This document shows positions 7,684-15,683 of a stretch of 43,672 bases of DNA, piece by piece. Under the pieces are notes generated by a model. The model did not search any database and was not told the DNA's origin. It was given only the letters and a program-made list of their open reading frames with translations. The position numbers and the translations under genes are program-made. Origin of the DNA: an uncultured Alphaproteobacteria bacterium. Its GTDB lineage: Bacteria; Pseudomonadota; Alphaproteobacteria; Caulobacterales; Aquidulcibacteraceae. Within the stretch, counting starts at the first letter, position 1. Each line of letters begins with the position of its first letter. The DNA lies in assembly GCA_902826335.1 (NCBI GenBank), contig CADEEL010000026.1, positions 1-43,672 of the forward strand, in the 5' to 3' direction.

Positions 7684-9071
7684 CGCGCGCTGAACAATTC
7701 AAGCAGCATGGCGCGCCAATGATCGATTTCGAAGAACGCGGACTCGACCGGAATGCGTTCATCACGCCCGTGGGCGCGATCATCATCCGGACTGACGAGC
7801 CAGGCCCCCTGCACGCCATAGACCGGTACGCCCGCCGCACGCAGAAACGCCCCATCCGTCGCGCCGACGCTCATACTGGGAATAATGTCCACATTCGGAA
7901 ACCGCGCGTGGATCGAGTTGCGATAGGCGGCGATGACATCCTCACGCAATGGCGAAGGATCGCTCGCGGGTGTGAAGTCCGGGCGGAGTTCAACCACGAT
8001 CGCGGCATCGCCCGCGACACGCGCAAGCTCAGCGCGTGTCTCCTCGATCGAAACGCCTGGAAATATGCGGCAATTGACCGTGGCGACCGCTGTCTGAGGC
8101 AGCGCATTGTCCGCATGGCCGGCGGCGAGGCGCGTCGCCACGCAGGTCGTGCGCGTCGCGCCGATAAACCCGGGATCGCGCTCGATAAGATCAGCAGCGG
8201 CTCGATCGCGCGGGTTGCGCGCAAAGCGCCGCAGCGCGCGCGCCAGAGGCGCCGGCGCGCCGATCGCCTGGTGCTCGAAATAAGCGCGCGTCGTATCGGA
8301 CAGGCGCGGTGAAAATCTATGCGCGGCGATACGCGTCAGCGCGGCGGAAAGTTCATTAATGGCGTTGTCGGCGCGCGGTTGGGAGGAATGCCCGCCGCGA
8401 TTGCGCGCCGTCAATGTAAATGTGGCGTAGGTCTTTTCCGAGGTCTGCAGCGCAAATCCAAGCGCGCGACCATCGGTGGCGAACGCGCCGCCACCAGAAT
8501 CGGAATTCAGTGCGTATTCGGCATTGGCGTAGTCACGCGCGGCGATCTGCGCGCCGCGCCCATTCGTCTCCTCATCACCGGTGAAGACAATGATGAGATC
8601 GCGGTTGGGCGTGAATCCTTCAGCGCGGAGGCGCAGAAAATTCATGGTCAGCGCCAGGACGCCGATCTTGTTGTCGTAGACGCCGCGCCCATAAAAATAG
8701 CCGTCGCGCTCGGTGAGTGTGAACGGTTCAAGGCTCCAATCGCTCGCCAAAGCGTCGACTATGTCCAGGTGCGCGAGCAGCAGCACGGGGCGCAGCGCCG
8801 AGCCTGCCGCGCCGCGATAGCGCACGGTGAGCATGGCCGTATCGTCATAGGGCGTCACACGCACATCTTCCGCCGCGAAGCCGCCTGCGCGAAAGCGTGC
8901 GGCTAAGTGCTCCGCGATGCGCGCGCCCTGATTTTGGCCCGCCGCCGTGCGCATGGAAATGAGCTCGCCGTATAGGGTCCTCGCGTCCGCGCGCCAATCG
9001 ATGTCCTGCGCCGAGGCTGGCTCACTCGTCAGCTGCATGGCCAGCAGGCAGGCAAGAAATAATTTGCGCAT
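7680..9071 (-). CDS. Exported M20 family metallopeptidase
   Basis: The 463-residue protein is an M20/M25/M40 zinc amidohydrolase of the ArgE/DapE/ACY1/CPG2 group. A signal peptide (about residues 1-21, ending EPASAQ) implies a periplasmic enzyme. Metal ligands appear in order: LLLAHLDIVDA (His, Asp), FYGRGVYDNKIG (bridging Asp), FTGDEETNG (catalytic Glu and ligand), and a late His in the C-terminal part. The dimerisation domain is marked by NRGGHSSQPRADNAI. Substrates are probably peptides or acylated amino acids. ATG 9069-9071 is chosen for the signal peptide; the longer open frame runs antisense to pheA. It is divergent from pheA and upstream of the DUF547 gene. Confidence 0.92.
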   Translation of the reverse strand: MRKLFLACLLAMQLTSEPASAQDIDWRADARTLYGELISMRTAAGQNQGARIAEHLAARFRAGGFAAEDVRVTPYDDTAMLTVRYRGAAGSALRPVLLLAHLDIVDALASDWSLEPFTLTERDGYFYGRGVYDNKIGVLALTMNFLRLRAEGFTPNRDLIIVFTGDEETNGRGAQIAARDYANAEYALNSDSGGGAFATDGRALGFALQTSEKTYATFTLTARNRGGHSSQPRADNAINELSAALTRIAAHRFSPRLSDTTRAYFEHQAIGAPAPLARALRRFARNPRDRAAADLIERDPGFIGATRTTCVATRLAAGHADNALPQTAVATVNCRIFPGVSIEETRAELARVAGDAAIVVELRPDFTPASDPSPLREDVIAAYRNSIHARFPNVDIIPSMSVGATDGAFLRAAGVPVYGVQGAWLVSPDDDRAHGRDERIPVESAFFEIDHWRAMLLELFSAR

Positions 9072-9169
9072 CGCGTTCACCTCTTGGGGCGCCGGCATTG
9101 AAAGCCCATGGCGCCGCGCGCCGCAAGGTCGCGCTTCCGCAATCGCTGGGCGTACGCTAGGCAGCGCAT

Positions 9170-10015
9170 ATGAAACCGCGCATTTCATTCCAGGGCGAAC
9201 CCGGCGCCAATTCGCATCTGGCCTGCGCCGAAGCGCGCCCGGATCATGAACCCCTGCCCTGCCCCACGTTCGAGGACGCCTTTTCGGCCGTGAGCGAGGG
9301 CGCGGCCGATCTGGCCATGATCCCGATCGAAAATTCGCTTGCCGGGCGCGTCGCCGATATTCACCACCTCTTGCCCCATTCCGGGCTGCACATCGTCGGC
9401 GAGCACTTCTTGCCAATCCGCTTTCAACTCATGGGGATCAGGGGCGCACGCCCCGATGGGCTCAAGGCCGTTTACAGCCACATTCACGCCCTCGGCCAGT
9501 GCCGCGCGATCATCCGTAGGCTGAACCTAACGGCCATGGTCACGGGCGATACGGCCGGCGCGGCGCGCGAAGTGGCGGAGGCCGGCGATCCCGCCCGCGC
9601 CGCGCTTGCGCCGCCCTTGGCCGCGGACCTTTATGGCCTCGATATATTGGCCAGGGATGTCGCCGACTCACAAGATAATACAACGCGCTTTGTTATTCTG
9701 GCGAAGGCCCCGAATTGGGCGGGCGCCGACGAACGCCCGGTCACCAGCTTTGTCTTTCGCGTGCGCAACGTGCCGGCGGCCCTCTACAAGGCCATGGGCG
9801 GCTTCGCCACCAATGGCGTCAACATGACAAAGCTCGAAAGCTACCAGCTGGACGGCACCTTCACGGCGACGCAGTTTTACGCCGAAATCGAGGGCCATCC
9901 CGAGAACCCCATGGTCAAACTCGCGCTGGAGGAGCTTCAATTTTTCTCCAGCGCGTTGAGCATACTGGGTGTTTATCCAGGCGCGCCCTTCCGTTGGGCC
10001 GCGCAAGCGCGCTAA
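9170..10015 (+). CDS. pheA: Prephenate dehydratase
   Basis: The 281-residue monofunctional enzyme converts prephenate to phenylpyruvate for phenylalanine synthesis. The catalytic domain covers about residues 1-180 and shows ISFQGEPGANSHLA, MIPIENSLAGRVADIHHLL and the catalytic DNTTRF motif. A C-terminal ACT domain (about 195-275) with TKLESYQLDGTF is the expected phenylalanine-sensing module; the usual ESRP is ESYQ here, a form I associate with alphaproteobacterial enzymes. No chorismate mutase domain is fused; that activity is encoded at 35006-35836. The gene follows a 98-base divergent gap. Confidence 0.95.
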   Translation: MKPRISFQGEPGANSHLACAEARPDHEPLPCPTFEDAFSAVSEGAADLAMIPIENSLAGRVADIHHLLPHSGLHIVGEHFLPIRFQLMGIRGARPDGLKAVYSHIHALGQCRAIIRRLNLTAMVTGDTAGAAREVAEAGDPARAALAPPLAADLYGLDILARDVADSQDNTTRFVILAKAPNWAGADERPVTSFVFRVRNVPAALYKAMGGFATNGVNMTKLESYQLDGTFTATQFYAEIEGHPENPMVKLALEELQFFSSALSILGVYPGAPFRWAAQAR

Positions 10016-10024
10016 GCTTCGTCC

Positions 10025-10050
10025 GTAACCGCGCGCGGCGCGCAGCCGTA
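10025..10050 (+). promoter_or_regulatory. Candidate autoregulatory ECF promoter (P1)
   Basis: GTAACC at 10025-10030, a 16-base spacer, then CGTA at 10047-10050. The predicted start near 10057 leaves only a short leader carrying an AAGGGGG ribosome-binding site before the GTG at 10072. ECF sigma factors usually transcribe their own operon, and the same motif recurs before doxX and the DUF547 gene. Confidence 0.6.
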
Positions 10051-10071
10051 CTCGTAAGGGGGAATTCGCCC

Positions 10072-10626
10072 GTGGCCAGCGATGAGACGCGCCTGCGCGG
10101 GCTGTTCCTCAAGGGCCTAGAGGGCGATGAGGCGGCGCAGCGAAGCTTTCTCCTGGAAGCGTCAGCCGCGCTGCGCGGCTATTTCCGCAATCGCCTGCGC
10201 ACCGCCCCGGAGGACGCGGAGGATCTGGTGCAGGAAACCATCATCGCGATCCACACCAAGCGCCACACCTACGACGCCGCCCAGCCCCTCACCGCCTGGC
10301 TCTACGCCATCGCGCGCTACCGGCTGATCGATCATCTGCGCCGGCAAAAGCGGCGCGGCGGGCCCGCCATCGCGCTGGACGATGCGCCCGAGGCCGCGCT
10401 CGCGGACCCGGTGCACGATAACGCCGATGCGCGCCACGATGTCGCCGCCCTGCTCGAGCGCCTGCCGGAAAAACAGCGCACCGCAATCCGCCTCATCAAG
10501 CTGGAGGAAAAATCCGTGCGTGAAGCGGCCGTGCTTACAGGCTGGAGCGAATCCGATCTCAAGGTGTCGGCTCATCGCGGCGTAAAGGCACTGGCGCGCA
10601 TGATGGCCGCGGAGGCGGACCGATGA
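10072..10626 (+). CDS. sigF: ECF RNA polymerase sigma factor (SigF-like)
   Basis: The 184-residue protein has the two-domain layout of ECF sigma factors: region 2 (about residues 25-95, with APEDAEDLVQETIIAIHTKR and WLYAIARYRLIDHLRR) and region 4 (about 125-178, with LERLPEKQRTAIRLIKLE and a helix-turn-helix SVREAAVLTGWSESDLKV). The GTG at 10072 is chosen for the AAGGGGG site before it and because region 2 then starts at the normal distance. It overlaps the downstream NrsF-type gene by 4 bases (ATGA), as expected for a sigma factor and its inhibitor. The symbol reflects the resemblance to the Caulobacter SigF-NrsF pair; orthology is inference. Confidence 0.9.
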   Translation: MASDETRLRGLFLKGLEGDEAAQRSFLLEASAALRGYFRNRLRTAPEDAEDLVQETIIAIHTKRHTYDAAQPLTAWLYAIARYRLIDHLRRQKRRGGPAIALDDAPEAALADPVHDNADARHDVAALLERLPEKQRTAIRLIKLEEKSVREAAVLTGWSESDLKVSAHRGVKALARMMAAEADR

Positions 10627-11258
10627 AGACCGAGGACCTCATCGCGCTGCTCACACGCAACGAGGGCGCGGCCGAACGGGCGCCCGCGCCGTGGCGCTGG
10701 GCGCTCGCCATCGGCGGCGGCCTGTTGATCGGCCTCGTATTGATCGTCACCGCCATTGGGATGCGGCCTGATATCGGCGCCGCCATGATGCCGGTTATGG
10801 CGAAGGCTGCATTCGCGGCGGCGTTCGCGGCGGCGACGTTGCCGATCGTCCTGCGCCTGGCGCGCCCGGGCCGGCCGATCGGCTGGCGTATCGGCGCGCT
10901 CGGCCTGCTCCTCGCCGTGGCGGCCATCGCCTGCGTTATCGCGCTGATGGGCGCCGACCCAGCCGAGCGTATGCGCGCCTGGACAGGCGGGGGATTTCCC
11001 TGGTGCCTTGTGCTGGTGCCGGTGCTTGCGACGCCGACGGCGGCCGGCCTCATCTGGCTTGTGCGCGGCCTGGCGCCGACGTCGTTGACACAGGCCGGCG
11101 CCGCGATCGGCGCGGCCGCTGGCGGCGTCGGCGCCATCGCCTACGCGATGTACTGCCCGATTGATTCCGTCGCCTTTGTGACGACTTGGTATTCCCTCGC
11201 CATCGGCCTGTGCGCCGCGCTTGGCGCCATCTTCGGCGCGCGTTTTCTGCGCTGGTAA
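10623..11258 (+). CDS. nrsF: NrsF-type (DUF1109) membrane anti-sigma factor
   Basis: The 211-residue protein has a short cytoplasmic N-terminus (MKTEDLIALLTRNEGAA) and about six membrane segments (near 28-47, 56-73, 86-107, 119-138, 150-170 and 184-205). This is the DUF1109/NrsF pattern, in which the membrane protein sequesters its ECF sigma until oxidative or heavy-metal stress. Two conserved-looking cysteines sit at the expected places, in GFPWCLVLVP and in AMYCPID; in NrsF such cysteines are thought to sense the signal. Co-translation with the sigma gene supports the assignment. Its stop codon lies inside the -35 hexamer of the doxX promoter. Confidence 0.88.
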   Translation: MKTEDLIALLTRNEGAAERAPAPWRWALAIGGGLLIGLVLIVTAIGMRPDIGAAMMPVMAKAAFAAAFAAATLPIVLRLARPGRPIGWRIGALGLLLAVAAIACVIALMGADPAERMRAWTGGGFPWCLVLVPVLATPTAAGLIWLVRGLAPTSLTQAGAAIGAAAGGVGAIAYAMYCPIDSVAFVTTWYSLAIGLCAALGAIFGARFLRW

Positions 11259-11280
11259 CCGACGCGGCCGGCCAGGCGAA
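11255..11280 (+). promoter_or_regulatory. Candidate ECF promoter of doxX-YHS (P2)
   Basis: GTAACC at 11255-11260, a 16-base spacer, then CGAA at 11277-11280, in front of doxX. The hexamer contains the TAA stop of nrsF. A start near 11287 would give a leader of about 23 bases with an AGGGG site before the ATG at 11310. The motif and spacing match P1. Confidence 0.6.
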
Positions 11281-11309
11281 CTGACTGGCGTGAATTTCAG
11301 GGGTTCGTC

Positions 11310-11807
11310 ATGCTCGCCTTCTTACGTCGCTATGCGACGCCCGCCTTTTCGCTGTTCGCCAGCGCCGTCTTCCTCGACAGCCTGCGTTACAAATTCACCG
11401 ACGCGCCGCAAACGCAGGTGATTTTCGGCCGTCTCAACGAATGGGCCGGCGGCTTTGGCGCACATGGCCTGTTTGGTCACACGGGCCTTTTCTCCCAGTA
11501 CGTGATCGGCACGGGCGAATTGTTCGCCTCGGCGCTGCTGCTTATCGGCATCTGGCCGCGCTTTCGCCGGCTGCACGCGCTCGGCGCGCTCATCGCCTTC
11601 GCTGTTATGAGCGGCGCGGTGAGCTTTCATTTGTTCACGCCGCTTGGCGTCGATCCGAACAATGATGGCGGCGGCCTCTTCGCCGCCGCGCTGACGATCT
11701 GGGCCACCTCGCTCGGCCTGCTCATCCTCCGCTTCCGCGAACTCGCCGCCCTCGCGCGTGACCTCGCGGCCGCCTTCGTTCCCGCCACGACACCTGTTCA
11801 AGCTTAA
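11310..11807 (+). CDS. DoxX-like membrane protein
   Basis: The 165-residue protein has about four membrane segments (near residues 10-27, 62-82, 89-108 and 122-142) and resembles the DoxX/DUF417-like group of small inner-membrane proteins. Conserved-looking features are LRYKFTDAP early on, FSQYVIGTGELFASALLLIG and a loop HLFTPLGVDPNNDGGG. DoxX-like genes are common members of SigF-type regulons for metal and oxidative stress; molecular function is not settled. It has its own candidate ECF promoter overlapping the end of nrsF and is followed after 27 bases by the YHS gene. Confidence 0.8.
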   Translation: MLAFLRRYATPAFSLFASAVFLDSLRYKFTDAPQTQVIFGRLNEWAGGFGAHGLFGHTGLFSQYVIGTGELFASALLLIGIWPRFRRLHALGALIAFAVMSGAVSFHLFTPLGVDPNNDGGGLFAAALTIWATSLGLLILRFRELAALARDLAAAFVPATTPVQA

Positions 11808-11826
11808 GGCCCGTTCAAGCTTAAGG
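11796..11826 (+). repeat. 14-bp tandem duplication that supplies the YHS gene's ribosome-binding site
   Basis: GTTCAAGCTTAAGG occurs at 11796-11809 and again at 11813-11826. The first copy contains the doxX stop codon (TAA 11805-11807). The second runs into GAGAG to make an AAGGAG ribosome-binding site 7 to 8 bases before the ATG at 11835. It looks like a recent short duplication. Confidence 0.8.
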
Positions 11827-11834
11827 AGAGTCAC

Positions 11835-12314
11835 ATGAGAATTGTGTTTTGCATTCGCGCGCTACTTGTTTCGCTGGCTGTCGCGGCGGCCTCGCTGTTC
11901 ACGCTGGCGATCGATAGCGCCCACGCCGATCAACCGCCCGTCTACACCGGCGCGCTCTCCAACGTCGCGGCGGGGGGTTATGATGTTGTCGCTTACTTCA
12001 CAGAGGGCCGCCCCGTGCGCGGCGCGGCGGCGCACCGCATCCTTCATCAGGGCGCGGAATATCGCTTCGCCACGGCGGAAAACCTTGCGCGCTTCCGCGC
12101 AAATCCGGGCTCATACACGCCGCAATATGGCGGTTATTGCGCCTGGGCCGTCAGCCAAGGCTACACCGCCGCCGGCAATCCGCAGAACTGGCGCATCGTC
12201 GATGGCCGGCTCTATCTCAACTACAATTCGGAAATTCAGCGCCGCTGGGAAGGCGATATTCCCGGCCATATCAGCCGCGCCAATGGAAACTGGCCGCGCG
12301 TGCTCACGCGCTAA
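11835..12314 (+). CDS. Exported YHS-domain protein
   Basis: The 159-residue protein has a signal peptide (about residues 1-31, ending in SAHADQ) and one YHS domain (about 45-105) with the usual GGYDVVAYF, YRFATAENLARF and YGGYCAWAV segments. YHS domains have a treble-clef-like fold with conserved Cys linked to metal binding; in exported proteins of this type the partner metal is uncertain. The C-terminal part, with NWRIVDGRLYLNYN, is typical of YHS proteins found with DoxX or redox genes. A strong AAGGAG site precedes the ATG. It probably shares the doxX transcript, hence SigF control. Confidence 0.88.
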   Translation: MRIVFCIRALLVSLAVAAASLFTLAIDSAHADQPPVYTGALSNVAAGGYDVVAYFTEGRPVRGAAAHRILHQGAEYRFATAENLARFRANPGSYTPQYGGYCAWAVSQGYTAAGNPQNWRIVDGRLYLNYNSEIQRRWEGDIPGHISRANGNWPRVLTR

Positions 12315-12322
12315 CCGGCGCG

Positions 12323-12372
12323 AGAGCGCGATAGCCAAAAGTGGTCACCGGTTTTGGCGGCAATCGCGCTCT
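12323..12372. repeat. Palindromic element A, third copy
   Basis: Arms 12323-12332 and 12363-12372 are perfectly complementary over 10 bases. The core AAAAGTGGTCACCGGTTTT matches the cores at 5087-5105 and 5973-5991 apart from two central bases, and its closing pairs are CC/GG instead of GG/CC, again a compensated change. It lies between the convergent YHS and nudC genes. Confidence 0.75.
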
Positions 12373-12384
12373 TTTCAATTGATA

Positions 12385-12428
12385 GAGAGCCCGATTCACG
12401 CTGGTGAACATTAAGCAATCAGGCTCTC
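12385..12428. terminator. Inverted repeat over the nudC stop codon
   Basis: Arms 12385-12396 and 12417-12428 pair at 11 of 12 positions, with an inner TTCAC/GTGAA pair at 12395-12399 and 12404-12408. The right arm includes the last codons and stop of nudC. It directly follows element A, echoing the A-B pairing at 5.1 and 6.0 kb, although this second palindrome differs from B in sequence. Transcript-end function is inferred. Confidence 0.5.
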
Positions 12429-13345
12429 GCCCAAGTTTTCAGCAATTGGTGCGCAATGGCGAAAGGCGGCGGGGCGAACGCCTCGCCGTGCTTTCCCGTC
12501 ACCAGGAGGCGCGCCTCTTCACGGGTGAACCAGCGCGCGGATTCAAGCTCTTCGTGATCAATTGTCTCGCGATCGCCCGTCACTTCAGCGAGACAACCGA
12601 TCATCAGCGAGGATGGAAACGGCCAGGGCTGCGTCGAGTGGTAGCGAACCGCGCGCACGGTGAGCCCTGCCTCCTCCAGCGTCTCACGCGCCACCGCCTC
12701 CTCGATCGACTCCCCAGGCTCCACAAAGCCCGCGAGCGCTGAGTACATGCCACGCGGAAAGCGCGCTTGCCGGCCGAGCAGGCACTTGTCTCCAAACGTC
12801 GCCAGCATGATCACCACCGGATCGACGCGCGGAAAATGTTCAGCCCCGCACGACGCGCATAAGCGTTTCCAACCCCCCTCGACACGCTGGGTGGACGCGC
12901 CGCACTGCGCGCAAAAAGCATGGCGCCGATGCCAATCCAAGATCGCCTTGGCGCAGCCGAGGATCGCCGCGTCCGGCGCGGGCAGCAGCATCGCCGCCGC
13001 GCGCATATCTTCAAACGCGCCCATGGCGGCGAGCGGGAATTCGTCCATATCCGCGCCGTCCGGCACTTCGGCGGCGAAATGCGGCGCGCCGCTTTGATCA
13101 ACGCCTAGGAACAGAACGCTCGCGCCCGGCCCGCACAGAACCCGCGCATGGCCGCCAAGCCAGCCCGGCGTTCGCACGCCGTCTTCGTCAAACACGAAGG
13201 GATTGAGCTTGTGAAACAGCGCCACCCGCGCATCGTCTCGCGCGCACGCTTGCTCCAGCCACGCCGCATCGCGCCGCCGATGGCCGGCGCGGTCAAGCGG
13301 TGAATTGGCGAACGTGTTTGGATTGGCGGGATCGAGCATGCTCAC
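12419..13345 (-). CDS. nudC: NAD(+) diphosphatase / RNA decapping NUDIX hydrolase
   Basis: The 308-residue protein has NudC's layout: an N-terminal domain (about 1-140), a four-cysteine zinc ribbon (CAQCGAST ... CASCGAEHFPR, about 155-185) and a NUDIX domain with the box GFVEPGESIEEAVARETLEEAG followed by the NudC-specific SQPWPFPSSLM. NudC hydrolyses NAD(H) to NMN(H) and AMP and removes NAD caps from RNA. The start may be the GTG at 13345 or the ATG at 13339, only two codons apart. Its 3' end lies in an inverted repeat. Confidence 0.94.
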   Translation of the reverse strand: MSMLDPANPNTFANSPLDRAGHRRRDAAWLEQACARDDARVALFHKLNPFVFDEDGVRTPGWLGGHARVLCGPGASVLFLGVDQSGAPHFAAEVPDGADMDEFPLAAMGAFEDMRAAAMLLPAPDAAILGCAKAILDWHRRHAFCAQCGASTQRVEGGWKRLCASCGAEHFPRVDPVVIMLATFGDKCLLGRQARFPRGMYSALAGFVEPGESIEEAVARETLEEAGLTVRAVRYHSTQPWPFPSSLMIGCLAEVTGDRETIDHEELESARWFTREEARLLVTGKHGEAFAPPPFAIAHQLLKTWARA

Positions 13346-13384
13346 AGCGCATAGCGCCGCCGCCCTGCTCTGGATAGCCCCGCC

Positions 13385-14146
13385 TCAGGGCCGGCGAAAG
13401 CGCAAGACGAATTGATCGGTATGCCCACGCAGCGATTCATCGAACACGGAAAGCGTGCGCGCATCGGCGGGATTTCTGAGCGCGTTTGACTCTCCATCGA
13501 AGACGAACCCGGCCGCCTCCACCTCGGCGCGCACGCTCGCCGCATCGATGCGGTGCAGCGAGTCCACATCGCGCAAGCCCGAGCCATCCTGCGCGGCGTG
13601 ATCGAGTACGATATAGACGCCGCCCGGCCGCAGCGCGGCGAATGCGCGCCGGTTGATGGCGGCGGGATCGAGGCCAAAGCGCGTGATGTGCGCGTCATGA
13701 TAATTCTGGGAGGTCCACACCACATCCAGCGGCTCTGGAAATGTCATTTCGCCATAGAATTGGCGCAGCACTGTCGTGTTCGCATACTGCGCCGCGACCG
13801 CGAGCACAGGCGGTTCCTGCGTAGCGTTCGGTTGCGAAGGCCGCTGCACCACGAAGAGGCGACCCTCTTCTCCAACCGCGACCGCGAATATCCGCGTGAA
13901 ATACCCGCCGCCGGCGATCAGTTCGCCCACGCGCATGCCCGGACGCACGCCAGCGAAGGCGAGCATGTCGGCGGGCCGGCGATTAGCGTCACGGTCACGG
14001 TCCGCTTGCGGGCGGCGCTCATCGGCGAGGGCGGCGACGATGTGAGGCGCATCGGCCGTCACGGCCGCAGGGGGCGGCGCCTGCGTGGTCGAGGCGCACG
14101 CGGCGAGCCCGGCCGCCGCGATCATCGCGAAAATCATTGCGCGCAT
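13385..14146 (-). CDS. Exported class I methyltransferase-like lipoprotein
   Basis: The 253-residue product begins with a lipoprotein signal (MRAMIFAMIAAAGLAAC; Cys17) and then a Rossmann-like methyltransferase fold: VRPGMRVGELIAGGGYFTRI holds a degenerate SAM-binding motif I, LDVVWTSQNYHD follows, and RPGGVYIVLDH is the motif after the acidic loop. Exported members of this group recur in Caulobacterales. SAM is not known to be available in the periplasm, so it may no longer methylate or may bind another ligand (inference). A CAGGAG site precedes the ATG at 14144-14146. Confidence 0.78.
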   Translation of the reverse strand: MRAMIFAMIAAAGLAACASTTQAPPPAAVTADAPHIVAALADERRPQADRDRDANRRPADMLAFAGVRPGMRVGELIAGGGYFTRIFAVAVGEEGRLFVVQRPSQPNATQEPPVLAVAAQYANTTVLRQFYGEMTFPEPLDVVWTSQNYHDAHITRFGLDPAAINRRAFAALRPGGVYIVLDHAAQDGSGLRDVDSLHRIDAASVRAEVEAAGFVFDGESNALRNPADARTLSVFDESLRGHTDQFVLRFRRP

Positions 14147-14227
14147 GGACGTCTCCTGTGCTGAAGCGCGCATCCATAGCCTGCCAGGCGCGGCCCGTCT
14201 CGCCGGGCGCGACGAATGGCGCGCGGA

Positions 14228-15601
14228 TCAGTTCGCGCTTTTCTTGCGGCTTGGGCTTGGCGCGGGCAATTCCAGCTCCGCCTGCGGCGCCATAAGGCGC
14301 GGCGCGATCTCCACCGGGGCCAGAAGCGGCGGCTCCGCGCCGGCATCGCCGGCGCCCAGTTCCTTGAACTTGCGCGCCTGGGGTAGGACGCGCGATTCCA
14401 TCGAGCCAACCAAATCGTTATAGCTGCGCACGCTCTTGCCGATGGCGTCGCCGACACCAGCGATATGCTCGCCCATTTTGGCCAGGCGTCGATATAGCTC
14501 GCGGCCCAGATCGGCGATTTGTTGGGCGTTTTTCGCCGAGGCTTCCTGGCGCCACCCGAACGCGATGATGCGGGCGAGCGCCACCATCGAAGTCGGGCTG
14601 GCGATGATGACTTTCGCGGCGAAGGCGTCGTCCTGCAGTGTTTGATCGCGATCATACGCCTCGTGCATGATGCTATCGACGGGCACGAACATGATGACGA
14701 AATCGACCGTCGCGGCGTCCGGCAAGTGCTTCCAATATTCCTTGGCGGCGAGGGCCTTGACGTGCGCGCGCAATTCCGCCGCGTGCTTGGTCAGCAGCAA
14801 TTCGCGCGCCGCCTCATCCGGCGCCGAGGTCGCGTCCAAAAACGCGGAGAGCGCGACTTTCGAATCCACCACAACGCTGCGGCCGCCAGGCATCTTGATA
14901 ACCACGTCGGGCCGGAGCTTGCCGACTTCGCCGTCGACGGTTGTCTGCTCTTCAAAGTCGATCTTCGGCGCAAGGCCGCCGAGTTCGAGCGCATTGCGCA
15001 GGGAATGTTCGCCCCAGCGCCCGCGCGCCTTTGGGCTTTGGCGCAAAGCGCCGGCCAACTTGCCCGTGGCGTCTTTCGTTTCCGAAAGCGTCTTGGAGAT
15101 TTCAACGATCTGCTGGCCGAGCGCGGAACGATCCTGCAGCCGCGATTTCTCAAACGCGTCGACCTGAGCGGAAAGCTTGGTCAACGCTTCTTGCGCCGGC
15201 GCCAGCACTTCCTTGACGCCGCCCTGCGCGGCCAGCTTGTGCTTCTCGAAGGTCTCGTTCGCGGCGGCGAGGAAGCGCTGCTGATTGGCGTCAAGCGCCT
15301 GGGTCGCCATGGCCTGGAATGTCTTTTCCAGCTCCGCGCGCATCGACGCGAACGCCTGCTCGCGCGCCTGGGCCGCGCCCTTGAGCTCGGCGAGTTCTGA
15401 CACGGCGGCCCGGGCCTCGGCGCGCTCGCGCTCCAGCTCCTCGACGGCGCGGTCACGCTCGGCCTTGATCATCTCCAGGCCTTCCAGGCGCGCCTTGTCG
15501 CGCACGGAATCCTCGCTGGCCCTTGCGGCGCGGTAGGCGAACCAGGCGGCCAACCCCGTGGCGAACGCAAGCAGGACAATGAGCGGCAGTGAATCAGTCA
15601 T
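14228..15601 (-). CDS. rmuC: DNA recombination protein RmuC
   Basis: The 457-residue protein has one N-terminal membrane segment (about residues 5-22), a long coiled coil rich in Glu, Arg and Ala (about 30-160), then the RmuC nuclease-like domain, marked by SPKARGRWGEHSLRNALEL, DVVIKMPGGRSVVVDSKVAL and VDFVIMFVPVDSI. RmuC limits inversions and rearrangements at short repeats; the domain is related to restriction-type PD-(D/E)XK nucleases. A short Pro-rich tail ends the protein. It is divergent from the HIG1 gene. Confidence 0.95.
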   Translation of the reverse strand: MTDSLPLIVLLAFATGLAAWFAYRAARASEDSVRDKARLEGLEMIKAERDRAVEELERERAEARAAVSELAELKGAAQAREQAFASMRAELEKTFQAMATQALDANQQRFLAAANETFEKHKLAAQGGVKEVLAPAQEALTKLSAQVDAFEKSRLQDRSALGQQIVEISKTLSETKDATGKLAGALRQSPKARGRWGEHSLRNALELGGLAPKIDFEEQTTVDGEVGKLRPDVVIKMPGGRSVVVDSKVALSAFLDATSAPDEAARELLLTKHAAELRAHVKALAAKEYWKHLPDAATVDFVIMFVPVDSIMHEAYDRDQTLQDDAFAAKVIIASPTSMVALARIIAFGWRQEASAKNAQQIADLGRELYRRLAKMGEHIAGVGDAIGKSVRSYNDLVGSMESRVLPQARKFKELGAGDAGAEPPLLAPVEIAPRLMAPQAELELPAPSPSRKKSAN

Positions 15602-15683
15602 CGCGGAAGCCTAGCACAGCGCCGCGACAACCGGGCGCGCGAGGGTTCTGGCGCGGCCCGGCCGGTGCGGCTATCTTTGGGCC

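Noticed and set aside
9072-9416. N-terminal extension of the M20 peptidase
   Set aside because: It is antisense to pheA and would place the clear signal peptide in the middle of the protein.
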